Shown piece by piece: positions 9,916-21,271 of a DNA stretch of 64,000 nucleotides. The stretch is from Pectobacterium peruviense. GTDB lineage: Bacteria > Pseudomonadota > Gammaproteobacteria > Enterobacterales > Enterobacteriaceae. A program made the position numbers and the translations under genes. Below the pieces are notes generated by a model. The model worked only from the letters and a program-made list of their open reading frames with translations, did not search any database and was not told the DNA's origin. The stretch lies in NCBI RefSeq assembly GCF_002847345.1, contig NZ_LXFV01000015.1, positions 62,001 through 126,000 of the forward strand, written 5' to 3'. Every line of letters starts with the position of its first letter. The first letter of the stretch is position 1.

Positions 9916-11434
9916 GATGTTCACTCCTCAATGCAGCTTCCATAACCTGTTCCTGGGTTAAATCACGATTGATCAAATCCGCTTTGATACGCCCCTGATG
10001 CATCACCAACACCCGATCGCTCAACCCCAGCACCTCAGGCAATTCTGAAGAAATCACGATGACGGCAATATGCTGTTTTACCAGCGCATTGATGAGCTTA
10101 TAGATTTCATATTTGGCACCGATATCAATGCCACGCGTGGGTTCATCAAGGATGAGAATACGGGGGTTCAGCAGCAGGCATTTTGCTAGCACCGCTTTTT
10201 GCTGGTTGCCGCCGCTTAACCGAGCAATCGCCAGCTCTGGGCTGGAGGTTTTCACTTTCAGATTCGCTAACGATTGCCGGATGATGTCCTGCTCACGGGC
10301 ATCATCCAGCGTGGAAAGTGCCCCTGTGAATTGATCGAGCGCAGCCAGCGTCATATTCTGCGCTACGCTCATCACCGGGACGATGCCGTCCTTCTTACGA
10401 TCCTCAGGCACCATTGCAATTCCCTGTGCCATCGCCTGCTGGCAGTTGCTGATAGTCACCTGCTTGCCGTCAACAAATATGTCGCCCTGCCAGCGGCCGT
10501 GATAGGCACCAAACAGACACTGCACCGTCTCCGTACGCCCTGACCCAACCAGCCCGGCAATACCCAGAATTTCACCTCGGTGCAGAGCAAACGACACATC
10601 ATCCACCCGACGAATATGGCGATTCACGGGGTGCCAGGCGGTAAGGTGTTCCACGCGCAGCACCTCTTCACCAATGACATGCGGCTCATTGGGATAAAGC
10701 TCTGTCAGTTCACGCCCTACCATCATGGCAATGATCTGATCCTCACTCAGCTCAGCCGCCGGACGCGTACCAATATGCTTCCCGTCGCGAATCACACAAA
10801 TCACATCGGAAATCGCTTTAACTTCGTTGAGCTTGTGAGAAATATAGATACAGGCGATGCCGTGATCGCGCAGATCCTGAATGATCTCCAGCAAGATGCC
10901 CGTTTCCCGTTCGGTCAATGAGGCCGTTGGCTCATCCAGCACCAACAGACGCACCTGCTTGTTCAGCGCCTTGGCGATTTCCACCAGTTGCTGCTGACCC
11001 AATCCAAGCTCCCCCACTTTGGTATTCGGGTCGACGGCCAGCTTGACCTGCTCCAACATGCGCTGGCAGCGTAGATACATATTGTCGTAATCCATCACGC
11101 CAAAACGCGTCCACTCATTACCCAGAAACATGTTCTCCAGCACCGTCATCTCTTTCACCAGCGCCAGTTCCTGATGAATAATCGCGATGCCTTTTTGCTC
11201 CGTATCACGGATATGGTTGGCACGCAGTTCATCACCGGAAAAGATAATCTGCCCGTCATAGCTACCATGTGGATAGATGGCACATAACACCTTCATTAAG
11301 GTGGATTTCCCTGAGCCATTCTCGCCGCACAGCGACAAGACCTGACCAGCCTCCAGCGTCAGGCTGACGTTATCGACGGCTTTCACCGTACCAAACGCCT
11401 TCGTGATGTTTTTCATTTCCAACAGATGCGGCAT
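9893..11434 (-). CDS. xylG: D-xylose ABC transporter ATPase XylG
   Basis: A 513-residue tandem ATPase, as in E. coli. The first half has Walker [10 protein letters not shown], signature [10 protein letters not shown] and Walker [12 protein letters not shown]. The second half has the degenerate Walker [10 protein letters not shown] typical of ribose-type transporters, signature LSGGNQQK and [12 protein letters not shown]. It powers xylose uptake through XylH. It lies 135 bases downstream of xylF, with a short ERIC end remnant in the gap. Confidence 0.95.
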   Translation of the reverse strand: MPHLLEMKNITKAFGTVKAVDNVSLTLEAGQVLSLCGENGSGKSTLMKVLCAIYPHGSYDGQIIFSGDELRANHIRDTEQKGIAIIHQELALVKEMTVLENMFLGNEWTRFGVMDYDNMYLRCQRMLEQVKLAVDPNTKVGELGLGQQQLVEIAKALNKQVRLLVLDEPTASLTERETGILLEIIQDLRDHGIACIYISHKLNEVKAISDVICVIRDGKHIGTRPAAELSEDQIIAMMVGRELTELYPNEPHVIGEEVLRVEHLTAWHPVNRHIRRVDDVSFALHRGEILGIAGLVGSGRTETVQCLFGAYHGRWQGDIFVDGKQVTISNCQQAMAQGIAMVPEDRKKDGIVPVMSVAQNMTLAALDQFTGALSTLDDAREQDIIRQSLANLKVKTSSPELAIARLSGGNQQKAVLAKCLLLNPRILILDEPTRGIDIGAKYEIYKLINALVKQHIAVIVISSELPEVLGLSDRVLVMHQGRIKADLINRDLTQEQVMEAALRSEHRAENIAV

Positions 11435-11526
11435 CGTAGCCTCCGTGATTCAGGTGTATCAGACCTCGTCAGCGACAGTGGCGAGCCACAACGTCATGTC
11501 GTGGCTCAGTGACCTCTTTCCTACAT

Positions 11527-11552
11527 CCTGAAACTCGAATTATTTGGAGTGT
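11527..11552 (-). repeat. ERIC terminal remnant
   Basis: CCTGAAACTCGAATTATTTGG matches only the outer end of the ERIC copies nearby (as at 46030-46055); the rest is missing. It lies between xylF and xylG and looks like the decayed or deleted scar of an older element. Confidence 0.6.
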
Positions 11553-11569
11553 ATTGGCTGCGGAGCGCG

Positions 11570-12568
11570 TTAATACACATCCGCTTTTTTGTGGAAACCA
11601 TCAGCAATGACGGTGGAATCGATATTGGATTTATCGACGGGAATCGGGGTCAGTAAGAAGGAAGGAATGTCTTTCAACCCATTGTTTAGTTTAGCGTTAG
11701 ACTCCGGTGCTTTACCTGAGCCAAGCGCCACAGCGATATCTGCGGCATCTTTTGCCAGCTTGCTGATCGGTTTATAGACCGTCATGGTTTGCGTCCCAGC
11801 CACAATGCGTTTGATTGCCGCCAGATCGGCATCCTGACCGGAAATAGCCACTTTTCCTGCTAATCCTTGTGCAGCCAGCGCCTGAATCGCCCCGCCCGCC
11901 GTGGCATCGTTCGACGCAACAACAGCATCAATCTTATTGCTGTTCGCCGTTAGCGCATTTTCCATAATTTTTAGCGCGTTCTCTGGTAGCCAGGCATCAA
12001 CCCACTGATCGCCAACCACCTTGATTTTTCCGCTCTCAATCAGCGGCGTGAGTACCTTCATTTGCCCCTGACGAAACAGCTTCGCATTATTATCGACGGG
12101 TGAGCCGCCCATTAAGAAATAGTTGCCACCGGGAACCTTATCGACCAGATATTTCGCCTGTAGCTCTCCAACCTTTTCATTATCAAATGAAATATAAAAA
12201 TCCACATCCGCATTATTAATCATGCGATCGTAAGCAAGAACTTTTATTCCCTCACGTTTTGCTTCTGCAATAACGTTACCAAGTACCTGACCGTTATAAG
12301 GAATAATAACTAATACATCGACACCGCGATTGATCATATTTTCTATTTGAGAGATTTGCGTAGCTTCATTGCCGTTTGCTGATTGAACAAAAACATCAGC
12401 GCCCTGCTTTTTGGCTTGCTCAACAAAAAGATCGCGATCTTTCTGCCAGCGTTCAAGGCGCAAATCATCAATCGCCATACCTATTTTAACGTCCTTCGCG
12501 AATCCGGGCTGACAAGCTAAAGTGAATACGGCACAAGCTGAGAGTAAAAAATGTTTAACTTTCATCAT
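11570..12568 (-). CDS. xylF: D-xylose-binding periplasmic protein XylF
   Basis: A 332-residue ribose-type substrate-binding protein, first gene of xylFGHR. It starts with a Sec signal peptide (MMKVKHFLLSACAVFTLACQ, likely cleaved after GFA near residue 24). The mature part starts KDVKIGMAIDDLRLERWQKD, matching XylF, and contains the sugar-contact pattern SNDATAGGAIQAL. It delivers xylose to XylGH. It diverges from xylA, and the shared 473-bp intergenic region should hold XylR and CRP sites. Confidence 0.95.
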   Translation of the reverse strand: MMKVKHFLLSACAVFTLACQPGFAKDVKIGMAIDDLRLERWQKDRDLFVEQAKKQGADVFVQSANGNEATQISQIENMINRGVDVLVIIPYNGQVLGNVIAEAKREGIKVLAYDRMINNADVDFYISFDNEKVGELQAKYLVDKVPGGNYFLMGGSPVDNNAKLFRQGQMKVLTPLIESGKIKVVGDQWVDAWLPENALKIMENALTANSNKIDAVVASNDATAGGAIQALAAQGLAGKVAISGQDADLAAIKRIVAGTQTMTVYKPISKLAKDAADIAVALGSGKAPESNAKLNNGLKDIPSFLLTPIPVDKSNIDSTVIADGFHKKADVY

Positions 12569-12597
12569 AGCGTACCTTTTTATTTAAAATGCAGGGC

Positions 12598-12723
12598 TAT
12601 ACCCTAAATAATTCGAGCTACAGGAAGGCGGCAAGAGAGAGAGTCCCGATGAGCTTACACAAGTAAGTGATTCGGGTGACTGAACGCGGCCAACGCACAT
12701 GTAACTTGAAGTATGACGGGTAT
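12598..12723 (+). repeat. ERIC element between xylF and xylA
   Basis: A full-length copy (TATACCCTAAATAATTCGAG ... GTATGACGGGTAT) starting 30 bases upstream of the xylF ATG. It therefore lies in the xylF leader or promoter-proximal region. Confidence 0.95.
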
Positions 12724-13041
12724 GAGGTCTCCAATAGCCAGCTGAGTATTGTCGCTAAATATCACTCCATCAATTACAGATTTTTATCCTCCAATTATGT
12801 TTTTTGGTTTAATTTCCATTTTTTGATGCGGGTCATATTTTATTGTCGAGTCACATTCTCACGTTGTTACACATTGCGAAGCGTATTCAGGTTAAAACGC
12901 CGTTATTTTTGCGACACAGCGCACATTTAATAATTCTCTGAATTTCAGTGTGAAATAACGTAATTGAGGAAACGTTCATCCACTCCGAAAATTAATCCCA
13001 TTCCCGTCTCTTCCGTCTGGGTGGTTTCTAAGGAGTTAACG
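12724..13041. promoter_or_regulatory. xylA-xylF control region with a CRP candidate
   Basis: Remaining 318 bp of the divergent xyl intergenic region. A CRP-like site TGCGA-N6-GCACA lies at 12910-12925 (8 of 10 core positions). GAAATAAC and GAAACG at about 12953-12976, three turns or less from the CRP candidate, could be XylR half-sites. A shine-dalgarno AAGGAG precedes the xylA ATG. Exact XylR operators are not resolved. Confidence 0.5.
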
Positions 13042-14361
13042 ATGCAAGCCTATTTTGAACAGATCGAAAAAGTCCGTTATGAAGGTAGCCAAAGCAACAA
13101 TCCCTTCGCTTTTCGTCATTACAATCCCGATCAGGAGATTCTCGGTAAACGTATGGCGGACCATTTACGTTTTGCCGTCGCGTATTGGCACACGTTCTGC
13201 TGGAACGGCGCGGATATGTTCGGTGTAGGCTCCTTTGCTCGGCCGTGGCAGCAGTCAGGCGACGCGCTGGAGCTGGCGAAGCGCAAAGCTGATATCGCAT
13301 TCGAATTTTTTCAAAAGCTAAGCGTGCCTTACTACTGCTTTCATGATGTCGATGTCGCGCCGGAAGGGAACTCGCTGAAAGAGTATCTGCATAATTTTGC
13401 GGTCATCACCGATGTGCTGGCGGAAAAGCAGCAGGCTAGTGGTGTGAAGCTACTGTGGGGCACGGCTAACTGCTTCACCAATCCTCGCTATGGCGCAGGT
13501 GCGGCCACCAGTCCTGACCCAGATGTTTTTGCCTGGGCGGCTACGCAGGTGTTCACGGCAATGAACGCGACCAAAAAACTGGGCGGTGAAAACTATGTAC
13601 TGTGGGGCGGGCGTGAAGGGTATGAAACCCTGCTCAATACCGACCTGCGTCAGGAGCGTGAGCAAATCGGTCGCTTTATGCAAATGGTCGTCGAGCATAA
13701 ACACAAAATCGGTTTTCAGGGCACGCTGCTCATTGAACCGAAGCCACAGGAGCCGACCAAACACCAGTACGATTACGATGTCGCCACTGTTTATGGCTTC
13801 CTGAAACAGTTTGGGCTGGAAAAAGAGATTAAAGTCAACGTGGAAGCCAACCACGCGACGCTCGCTGGACATTCATTCCACCATGAAATCGCCACGGCTG
13901 TCGCGCTGGGCGTTTTCGGATCAGTCGATGCCAATCGCGGTGACCCTCAACTCGGCTGGGACACCGATCAGTTCCCTAACAGCGTGGAAGAGAACGCGCT
14001 GATCATGTATGAAATTCTCAAGGCAGGCGGCTTCACAACGGGCGGTCTAAATTTTGATGCCAAAGTTCGTCGCCAGAGCACCGATCGCTATGACCTTTTC
14101 CATGCTCATATCGGCGCGATGGATACGATGGCACTGGCGCTCAAGGCGGCTGCCAGAATGATTGAAGATGATAAGCTCAATCAGCTTGTTGCTAAACGCT
14201 ATGCAGGCTGGAACGGAGAGCTGGGTCAGCAAATTCTGCAAGGTAACGCGTCGTTGGAATCGCTCGCCCACTATGCGGAAAGCCACCAACTGGCACCACA
14301 GCACCAGAGCGGCCAGCAGGAATTGCTGGAAAATCTGGTTAACCGCCACCTATTTGGCTAA
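13042..14361 (+). CDS. xylA: D-xylose isomerase
   Basis: A 439-residue enzyme (E. coli 440) converting D-xylose to D-xylulose. The catalytic pair His101/Asp104 is in CFHDVDV, and the metal and substrate residues Glu232/Lys234 are in [15 protein letters not shown]. The ATG at 13042 follows AAGGAGTTAACG; a longer in-frame start at 12964 adds 26 residues unlike the family. xylB follows after 66 bases on the same strand, forming xylAB, expected to be induced by XylR-xylose and CRP. Confidence 0.97.
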   Translation: MQAYFEQIEKVRYEGSQSNNPFAFRHYNPDQEILGKRMADHLRFAVAYWHTFCWNGADMFGVGSFARPWQQSGDALELAKRKADIAFEFFQKLSVPYYCFHDVDVAPEGNSLKEYLHNFAVITDVLAEKQQASGVKLLWGTANCFTNPRYGAGAATSPDPDVFAWAATQVFTAMNATKKLGGENYVLWGGREGYETLLNTDLRQEREQIGRFMQMVVEHKHKIGFQGTLLIEPKPQEPTKHQYDYDVATVYGFLKQFGLEKEIKVNVEANHATLAGHSFHHEIATAVALGVFGSVDANRGDPQLGWDTDQFPNSVEENALIMYEILKAGGFTTGGLNFDAKVRRQSTDRYDLFHAHIGAMDTMALALKAAARMIEDDKLNQLVAKRYAGWNGELGQQILQGNASLESLAHYAESHQLAPQHQSGQQELLENLVNRHLFG

Positions 14362-14427
14362 AACGGTACGCATGCCTGCTACGGCAGGTTAAAAAACTGC
14401 CGTAGAACGAGGTTATCAGGAGCGACT

Positions 14428-15994
<1,567 letters not shown>

Positions 15995-16039
15995 AGTCCG
16001 CTGATGTAGCACCGTTAGTCCGATAAGCTGGGCGAACCG

Positions 16040-17038
16040 TCAACTCACCCAGCGCCGCACATCAATCTTCTGTAGCGCCATCGAAAGCAGCAGGCTGACC
16101 GCCAGCGCGATGGCGAAAACAGAGAAGATATCGAGAACCGGATGGTCAGGCAGCATCACATCATGCGTACGTAGATAGTGAATGATCAGTGCGTGGAAAC
16201 CGTAAATCGCCAAAGAATGGCGCGAAATGATAGCAAAACCGGGTAGAACCCGCTGGCTAAAATACTGCTTAAACACCACCAACAGGCTGACCGCAGCCAG
16301 GAAAACTAACGGGCCACAGTAGATATAAAACGTCTGGGTGAACGTATCGTTCAACAATGTGTGGTGCTTCGTCCCCATCGCAATCAGCGCGACACACGCA
16401 ATGAAGAAGGGAATCGCCGCCAGTACGACTTTCTTTGGCACGTCCAACATACCTAACGCGCGTCCCAGCGCGGCATACAGCACGTAGTAAAACGTATCGC
16501 CATAAATATAGAGATTAACAGGCAGTAATTTAAAGCCTTCAAACCCTACCCGTCCCGTATTAGGGTTGGCGACAACAGCTAATAAGATAATCAAGACCGC
16601 TAAATATTTGCCCGACACTGGCTTGATTGTAATGAGTGGAGAGAGCAGGTAAATCACGATAATGGCGTAGAAAAACCATAAATGATAAAAGATCGGTTTT
16701 TGCAGGGCATGGTGTAATGAATTCAAGCCATTAATCGGCGTGAGCGTCGCAATATAGATCAGCGCGACCGTACTATAAAAAAGCAGACATAAGCCGATAC
16801 GCAGGAAATGTTTTTTCCCTGCACTGCGCTCACCAAAGAATAAGTAGCCTGAGATCATAAAAAATAACGGGACGCAGACGCGCGAAGCAGAGTTCAGGAC
16901 ATTCGCGACATCCCAATGTCCGTCGCCCGGCGTGCCGCCCGCAGTAATATAGTAAGTTGTACTATGAATCAGAACGACCATCATGCAGGCCAGCGCCCGC
17001 AGGTTATCAATCCAGCCGATCTTATCCGTCATGCACAA
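16040..17038 (-). CDS. wecH: O-acetyltransferase WecH (enterobacterial common antigen)
   Basis: A 332-residue acyltransferase-3 family membrane protein with about ten transmembrane segments. It matches E. coli WecH (YiaH, 331 residues) across its length, with shared stretches such as WDIANVLNSASR-like DVANVLNSASR, VPLFFMISGYLFFGERSA, FYHLWFF and ISRHSLAIYGFHALIIH. The family catalytic His is in VVLIHSTTYYI. WecH O-acetylates GlcNAc of enterobacterial common antigen. As in E. coli it lies near the xyl genes. Start may be the Met at 17038 or the one two codons later. Confidence 0.9.
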   Translation of the reverse strand: MCMTDKIGWIDNLRALACMMVVLIHSTTYYITAGGTPGDGHWDVANVLNSASRVCVPLFFMISGYLFFGERSAGKKHFLRIGLCLLFYSTVALIYIATLTPINGLNSLHHALQKPIFYHLWFFYAIIVIYLLSPLITIKPVSGKYLAVLIILLAVVANPNTGRVGFEGFKLLPVNLYIYGDTFYYVLYAALGRALGMLDVPKKVVLAAIPFFIACVALIAMGTKHHTLLNDTFTQTFYIYCGPLVFLAAVSLLVVFKQYFSQRVLPGFAIISRHSLAIYGFHALIIHYLRTHDVMLPDHPVLDIFSVFAIALAVSLLLSMALQKIDVRRWVS

Positions 17039-17188
17039 CCTCTTGAAAGCAAAGCGCTATTCAAAACAGCGTAGCCGTTGTTAAGCGCAGACACAATCAA
17101 CTATCAATAATCAGAGACTAACAATCGGGTAAATCTGAGTGCTCAGGACGAATTAACACGGAAAGCCTGCATCGATTTACGCTACGCA

Positions 17189-17218
17189 TGCGCACCCACC
17201 CGCAGTGGTAGGTGCGCA
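17189..17218. terminator. Hairpin downstream of aldB
   Basis: An 8-bp stem TGCGCACC/GGTGCGCA with a 14-base loop, 22 bases past the aldB stop. A good T run is missing on the minus strand. The remaining gap of about 150 bp to wecH shows no other recognisable site. Confidence 0.4.
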
Positions 17219-17239
17219 GGGTTTTAAGGAAATATACGG

Positions 17240-18775
17240 TTAGAACAACCCCATCGGCTTATCAGAGTAACTCACCAACAGGCACTTGGTTTGCTGATAG
17301 TGTTCCAGCATCATTTTATGGTTCTCACGTCCGATACCGGACTGCTTGTAGCCCCCGAAAGCCGCATGTGCCGGATAAGCGTGATAGCAGTTGGTCCAAA
17401 CTCGACCAGCCTGAATGCCGCGTCCCATTCGGTAAGCGATGTTACCGTTACGGCTCCATACGCCAGCGCCCAGACCGTATTCCGTATCGTTAGCTATCTC
17501 TAGCGCATCTTCCATCGTCTTGAACGTTGTTACCGCCAACACTGGCCCGAAGATTTCCTCCTGGAAGACGCGCATACTGTTTTTACCAAACAATATCGTC
17601 GGCTCCAGATAATAGCCTTCCGCCAGTCCGCCCGGCATCGCCTTGCGCTGGCCACCCGTGAGCACCCGTGCACCCTCTTTCTTACCGATATCAATATAGT
17701 TAAGGATGGTGTCAAGCTGGCCTGCTGACACCTGTGCGCCCATCATGGTTTTGCTGTCCAGCGGGTTCCCGATGCGGATAGCCTCAACGCGCTTGATTGC
17801 CCGCTCCATAAAGCGCTCATAGATAGATTCCTGCACCAGCGCGCGGCTCGGACAGGTGCAAACCTCTCCCTGATTGAAGGCAAACAGCGTGAAACCTTCG
17901 AGCGCTTTATCAAAGAAGCTATCTTCCTTATCCATCACATCGGCAAAGAAGATGTTCGGTGATTTGCCACCCAGTTCCAACGTCACCGGCGTCACATTCT
18001 GCGCCGCATAGCTCATAATCTGCTGGCCTACCTCGGTCGACCCAGTAAATGCGACCTTCGCAACGCGTTTTGACGTAGCGAGATACTCACCAATTTCACT
18101 TCCCGATCCATTGACGACATTAATGACCCCTGCTGGCAGCAGATCCTGAATCAGCTCCATCAAAATCAGCACCGACATCGGCGTCAGCTTGGCAGGCTTC
18201 AGTACAATACAGTTACCGGCGGCCAGTGCAGGCGCCATCTTCCAACAGGCCATCAGCAGCGGGAAGTTCCAGGGAATGATTTGCGCAACAACGCCAAGAG
18301 GCTCATGAAAATGATAGGCCACGGTATCGCCGTCAATTTCGCTGATCGCCCCCTCTTGTGCCCGGATACAGGCCGCGAAATAGCGGAAATGGTCAATTGC
18401 CAACGGCACATCCGCCCCGCTGGTTTCACGTATTGGCTTACCGTTATCCCAGGTTTCCACCTGCGCTAGCCGTTCAAGATTTTGCTCCATCCGGTCAGCG
18501 ATTCGGTTAAGCACCAACGCACGTTCCTGCACCGACAGGCCACCCCATTCCGCTTTTGCCTTGTGGGCGGCATCCAGCGCGTGGTCAATATCTCGCGCTG
18601 ACGAACTGGCAACTTCACACATTGGTTGACCCGTCACTGGCGTCAAATTGACAAAATACTGACCAGCATCAGGCGGAACCCAGGCTCCACCGATAAAATT
18701 GTCATAGCGTTTTTTCAGATTGAGAGAGCCGACTTCGCCAGACGCGGATCGGCCTTCGAGATTATCGTGCGCCAT
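17240..18775 (-). CDS. aldB: Aldehyde dehydrogenase AldB
   Basis: A 511-residue NAD(P)-dependent aldehyde dehydrogenase very close to E. coli AldB (512 residues), which oxidises acetaldehyde and other short aldehydes. The catalytic Glu267 is in LELGGKSPN and Cys306 in [12 protein letters not shown]. The ATG at 18775 is chosen for its GGAG ribosome site and the homologue's length; the frame is open 25 codons further. In E. coli aldB is controlled by CRP, Fis and RpoS; no site was resolved here. A 395-bp gap to fdhD contains an ERIC element. Confidence 0.95.
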   Translation of the reverse strand: MAHDNLEGRSASGEVGSLNLKKRYDNFIGGAWVPPDAGQYFVNLTPVTGQPMCEVASSSARDIDHALDAAHKAKAEWGGLSVQERALVLNRIADRMEQNLERLAQVETWDNGKPIRETSGADVPLAIDHFRYFAACIRAQEGAISEIDGDTVAYHFHEPLGVVAQIIPWNFPLLMACWKMAPALAAGNCIVLKPAKLTPMSVLILMELIQDLLPAGVINVVNGSGSEIGEYLATSKRVAKVAFTGSTEVGQQIMSYAAQNVTPVTLELGGKSPNIFFADVMDKEDSFFDKALEGFTLFAFNQGEVCTCPSRALVQESIYERFMERAIKRVEAIRIGNPLDSKTMMGAQVSAGQLDTILNYIDIGKKEGARVLTGGQRKAMPGGLAEGYYLEPTILFGKNSMRVFQEEIFGPVLAVTTFKTMEDALEIANDTEYGLGAGVWSRNGNIAYRMGRGIQAGRVWTNCYHAYPAHAAFGGYKQSGIGRENHKMMLEHYQQTKCLLVSYSDKPMGLF

Positions 18776-19017
18776 TTCAGTCTCCTTTTTATTTCCGAGT
18801 GAGCGGCCATGCCGCAGTGAAAAAAAGAGGCAAGCAGTAAGCAGCTCCATTAAGCCTATACGGGGTATGGGGTTAGCGACAGGATTCGGCCAGAGAAGAA
18901 GGCAACTCTTCGAGTTGACGCACAGTTTCTTTCCTGTTGCAGGAAAAATACATATTGCTATGCGAACACGCTCGCTGTTCCTGGAGAAAAATTCGCATCC
19001 CTTCTGGCGCAGCGAGA

Positions 19018-19143
<126 letters not shown>

Positions 19144-19171
19144 AATACTTTTAATTTCTATGGTTACTAAC

Positions 19172-20005
19172 ATGCAGGTATTTCAGGTGGAAGGGGTTCA
19201 TTCACAAGCGGATGCCGTCCTCGAAGGCGCAACGCAACATTCGGTCTATCATCCCGATTCACTGCATCAGCCACAGTCTGACTGGCTGGCGGAAGAGGTG
19301 CCCGTGGCGCTGGTTTATAACGGTATCTCGCATGTCGTTATGATGGCATCACCGAAAGAACTAGAGCAGTTCGCACTCGGGTTTTCCTTATCTGAAGGCA
19401 TTATTCAATCACCAGCAGATATCTACGGTATTGATGTACAGAACGCCTGTAACGGCATAGAAGTTCAGATTGAGCTTTCCAGCCGACGTTTTGCCGGTCT
19501 AAAAGAACGACGCAGATCGATGGATGGCCGTACAGGCTGCGGCGTCTGTGGCGTAGAGCAGCTAGCGGAAATCGGCAAACCTGTTGCACCTCTGCCTTTC
19601 ACGCAGACATTTTCCCTCAGCAAGCTTGAAAATGCCCTGATACGACTGCGTGATGTGCAGAAGATCGGTCAGGTGACGGGTTGTACCCATGCTGCAAGTT
19701 GGATAGCACCAGACGGCACACTGTCAGGGGGGAGCGAAGATGTCGGCCGCCATGTCGCGCTGGATAAATTGCTGGGTGCCCGAGCAAAACACGGGTGGCA
19801 ACAGGGTGCAGCACTGGTTTCCAGCCGAGCCAGCTATGAAATGGTCCAAAAATCCGCCATGTGTGGCGTGGAAATCTTGTTTGCTGTCTCTGCGGCAACC
19901 TCACTAGCCGTAGAAGTTGCACAGCGCTGCAACCTGACGCTGGTCGGTTTTTGTCGGCCAGGGCAGGCAACGATCTACACGCATCCGCAACGTCTGAGCA
20001 AGTAA
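19172..20005 (+). CDS. fdhD: Formate dehydrogenase accessory sulfurtransferase FdhD
   Basis: A 277-residue protein (from the ATG at 19172; E. coli FdhD is also 277). It transfers sulfur from IscS to the molybdenum cofactor of formate dehydrogenases. The essential CxxC pair is Cys123/Cys126 in [13 protein letters not shown]. Other family blocks are seen ([38 protein letters not shown]). No clear Shine-Dalgarno precedes either ATG 19160 or 19172. No formate dehydrogenase genes are adjacent. The stop codon lies inside a decayed ERIC half (AAGTAAGT). Confidence 0.93.
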   Translation: MQVFQVEGVHSQADAVLEGATQHSVYHPDSLHQPQSDWLAEEVPVALVYNGISHVVMMASPKELEQFALGFSLSEGIIQSPADIYGIDVQNACNGIEVQIELSSRRFAGLKERRRSMDGRTGCGVCGVEQLAEIGKPVAPLPFTQTFSLSKLENALIRLRDVQKIGQVTGCTHAASWIAPDGTLSGGSEDVGRHVALDKLLGARAKHGWQQGAALVSSRASYEMVQKSAMCGVEILFAVSAATSLAVEVAQRCNLTLVGFCRPGQATIYTHPQRLSK

Positions 20006-20071
20006 GTCACTGCAGCTAGGATTGCGGTGTCCTGCGGCCAATACACAAGCAATTTGAAGCATGACGGGTAT
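19996..20071 (+). repeat. Degenerate half ERIC overlapping the fdhD stop
   Basis: AGCAAGTAAGTCACTG ... GGCCAATACACAAGC ... GAAGCATGACGGGTAT follows the right half of the ERIC copies with many changes. The left half is absent, replaced by fdhD coding sequence. Confidence 0.7.
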
Positions 20072-20153
20072 AGATTAATTTGTTTTTACATAGTGCGATA
20101 ACGACATAAACGTTTGTTATCATGAAGTAAAGCAATCTGACTCACGACATCAG

Positions 20154-20172
20154 ATCGAGAATAATCATTTTC
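20154..20172 (+). promoter_or_regulatory. Fur box candidate upstream of sodA
   Basis: GAGAATAATCATTTTC matches about 11-12 of the 16 inner positions of the GATAATGATAATCATTATC consensus and resembles the Fur site of E. coli sodA. It lies about 95 bases before the start codon. Confidence 0.55.
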
Positions 20173-20264
20173 AATATCATTTAATTAACTATAATGAACG
20201 TATTGCTTACGCGGCACTCATAGAACAGTGCCGTAACATTTTTTTTACCATGGAGATGCTAAAC

Positions 20265-20891
20265 ATGAGTTATTCACTGCCATCGCTGCCTTATGCTTAT
20301 GACGCACTGGAACCGCATTTCGACAAAGAAACGATGGAAATTCACCATTCCAAACACCATCAGGCTTACGTCAATAATGCTAATGCCGCGCTGGAATCTC
20401 TGCCTGAGCTGGCTCAACTGTCTGTTGAAGAGCTGATTGCTCAACTGGATAAAGTCCCTGCTGAGAAAAAAGCAGCCCTGCGTAACAACGCTGGCGGCCA
20501 CGCTAACCACAGCCTGTTCTGGAAAGGCCTGAAATTAGGTACTACGCTGGCTGGCGATCTGAAAGCAGCAATCGAACGCGATTTCGGCAGCGTTGATGCG
20601 TTTAAAGAAAAATTTGAGCAAGCAGCAGCAACCCGTTTCGGTTCTGGCTGGGCATGGCTGGTTCTGAAAGACGACGGCAAACTGGCTGTAGTCTCTACTG
20701 CAAACCAAGACAGCCCGCTGATGGGTGAAGCAATTTCTGGTACTTCTGGCTACCCAATCGTCGGTCTGGACGTATGGGAACACGCTTACTACCTGAAATT
20801 CCAAAACCGTCGCCCAGATTACGCGAAAGCATTCTGGAACGTGCTGAACTGGGACGAAGCCTCAGCTCGCTTCGCTAGCGCGAAAAAATAA
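20265..20891 (+). CDS. sodA: Manganese superoxide dismutase
   Basis: A 208-residue cytoplasmic Mn-SOD removing superoxide. The four metal ligands are His27 ([10 protein letters not shown]), His82 (ANHSLFWK), Asp169 and His173 ([10 protein letters not shown]). The ATG at 20265 follows TGGAGATGCTAAAC; an in-frame ATG five codons earlier is part of the ribosome-binding region. Expression is likely repressed by Fur, as a Fur-like box is upstream, and sodA is a SoxS and ArcA target in relatives. A strong terminator follows. Confidence 0.97.
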   Translation: MSYSLPSLPYAYDALEPHFDKETMEIHHSKHHQAYVNNANAALESLPELAQLSVEELIAQLDKVPAEKKAALRNNAGGHANHSLFWKGLKLGTTLAGDLKAAIERDFGSVDAFKEKFEQAAATRFGSGWAWLVLKDDGKLAVVSTANQDSPLMGEAISGTSGYPIVGLDVWEHAYYLKFQNRRPDYAKAFWNVLNWDEASARFASAKK

Positions 20892-20941
20892 AACCGTTGG
20901 ATGCCTGATACCATCAGGCTCCTTCTGCGTTTGAATAGAGA

Positions 20942-20973
20942 CTGGAATAACACCTTGTTATTCCAGTTTTTTA
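20942..20973 (+). terminator. Rho-independent terminator of sodA
   Basis: A perfect 10-bp stem CTGGAATAAC/GTTATTCCAG with a 5-base loop, followed by TTTTTTATTA. It lies 50 bases past the sodA stop. Confidence 0.93.
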
Positions 20974-21112
20974 TTATATTTCTCCTCGTATTTTCTGTTC
21001 CCCTTCTTACGCGATTTCCCCATCGGCACACACCATCGAATAGCCGCGATCTGATGCTGTGTATGCATTTCTGTTAGTCCACAGGCTCCAAACCCGAAAA
21101 GCAGGCAGCGCG

Positions 21113-21139
21113 TAAAGTTTCAGAGTAGAGTGCCGATAT
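21113..21139 (+). promoter_or_regulatory. Sigma-28 (FliA) flagellar class III promoter
   Basis: TAAAGTTT, an 11-base spacer, then GCCGATAT: an essentially consensus FliA promoter, about 130 bases upstream of the chemoreceptor gene. Nothing else was recognised between 20974 and 21271. Confidence 0.92.
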
Positions 21140-21271
21140 CTACTGCGGGTTTTTATCATGTTTTTTTGCAGGGATAGGCTTGGCACGCGGTAATCCGAGA
21201 TGCTAACACCGCTAATCAAGTGTGCATCAGGATAGTGAATTTGACTCAATACGATATAGTGGTGGAATGGG

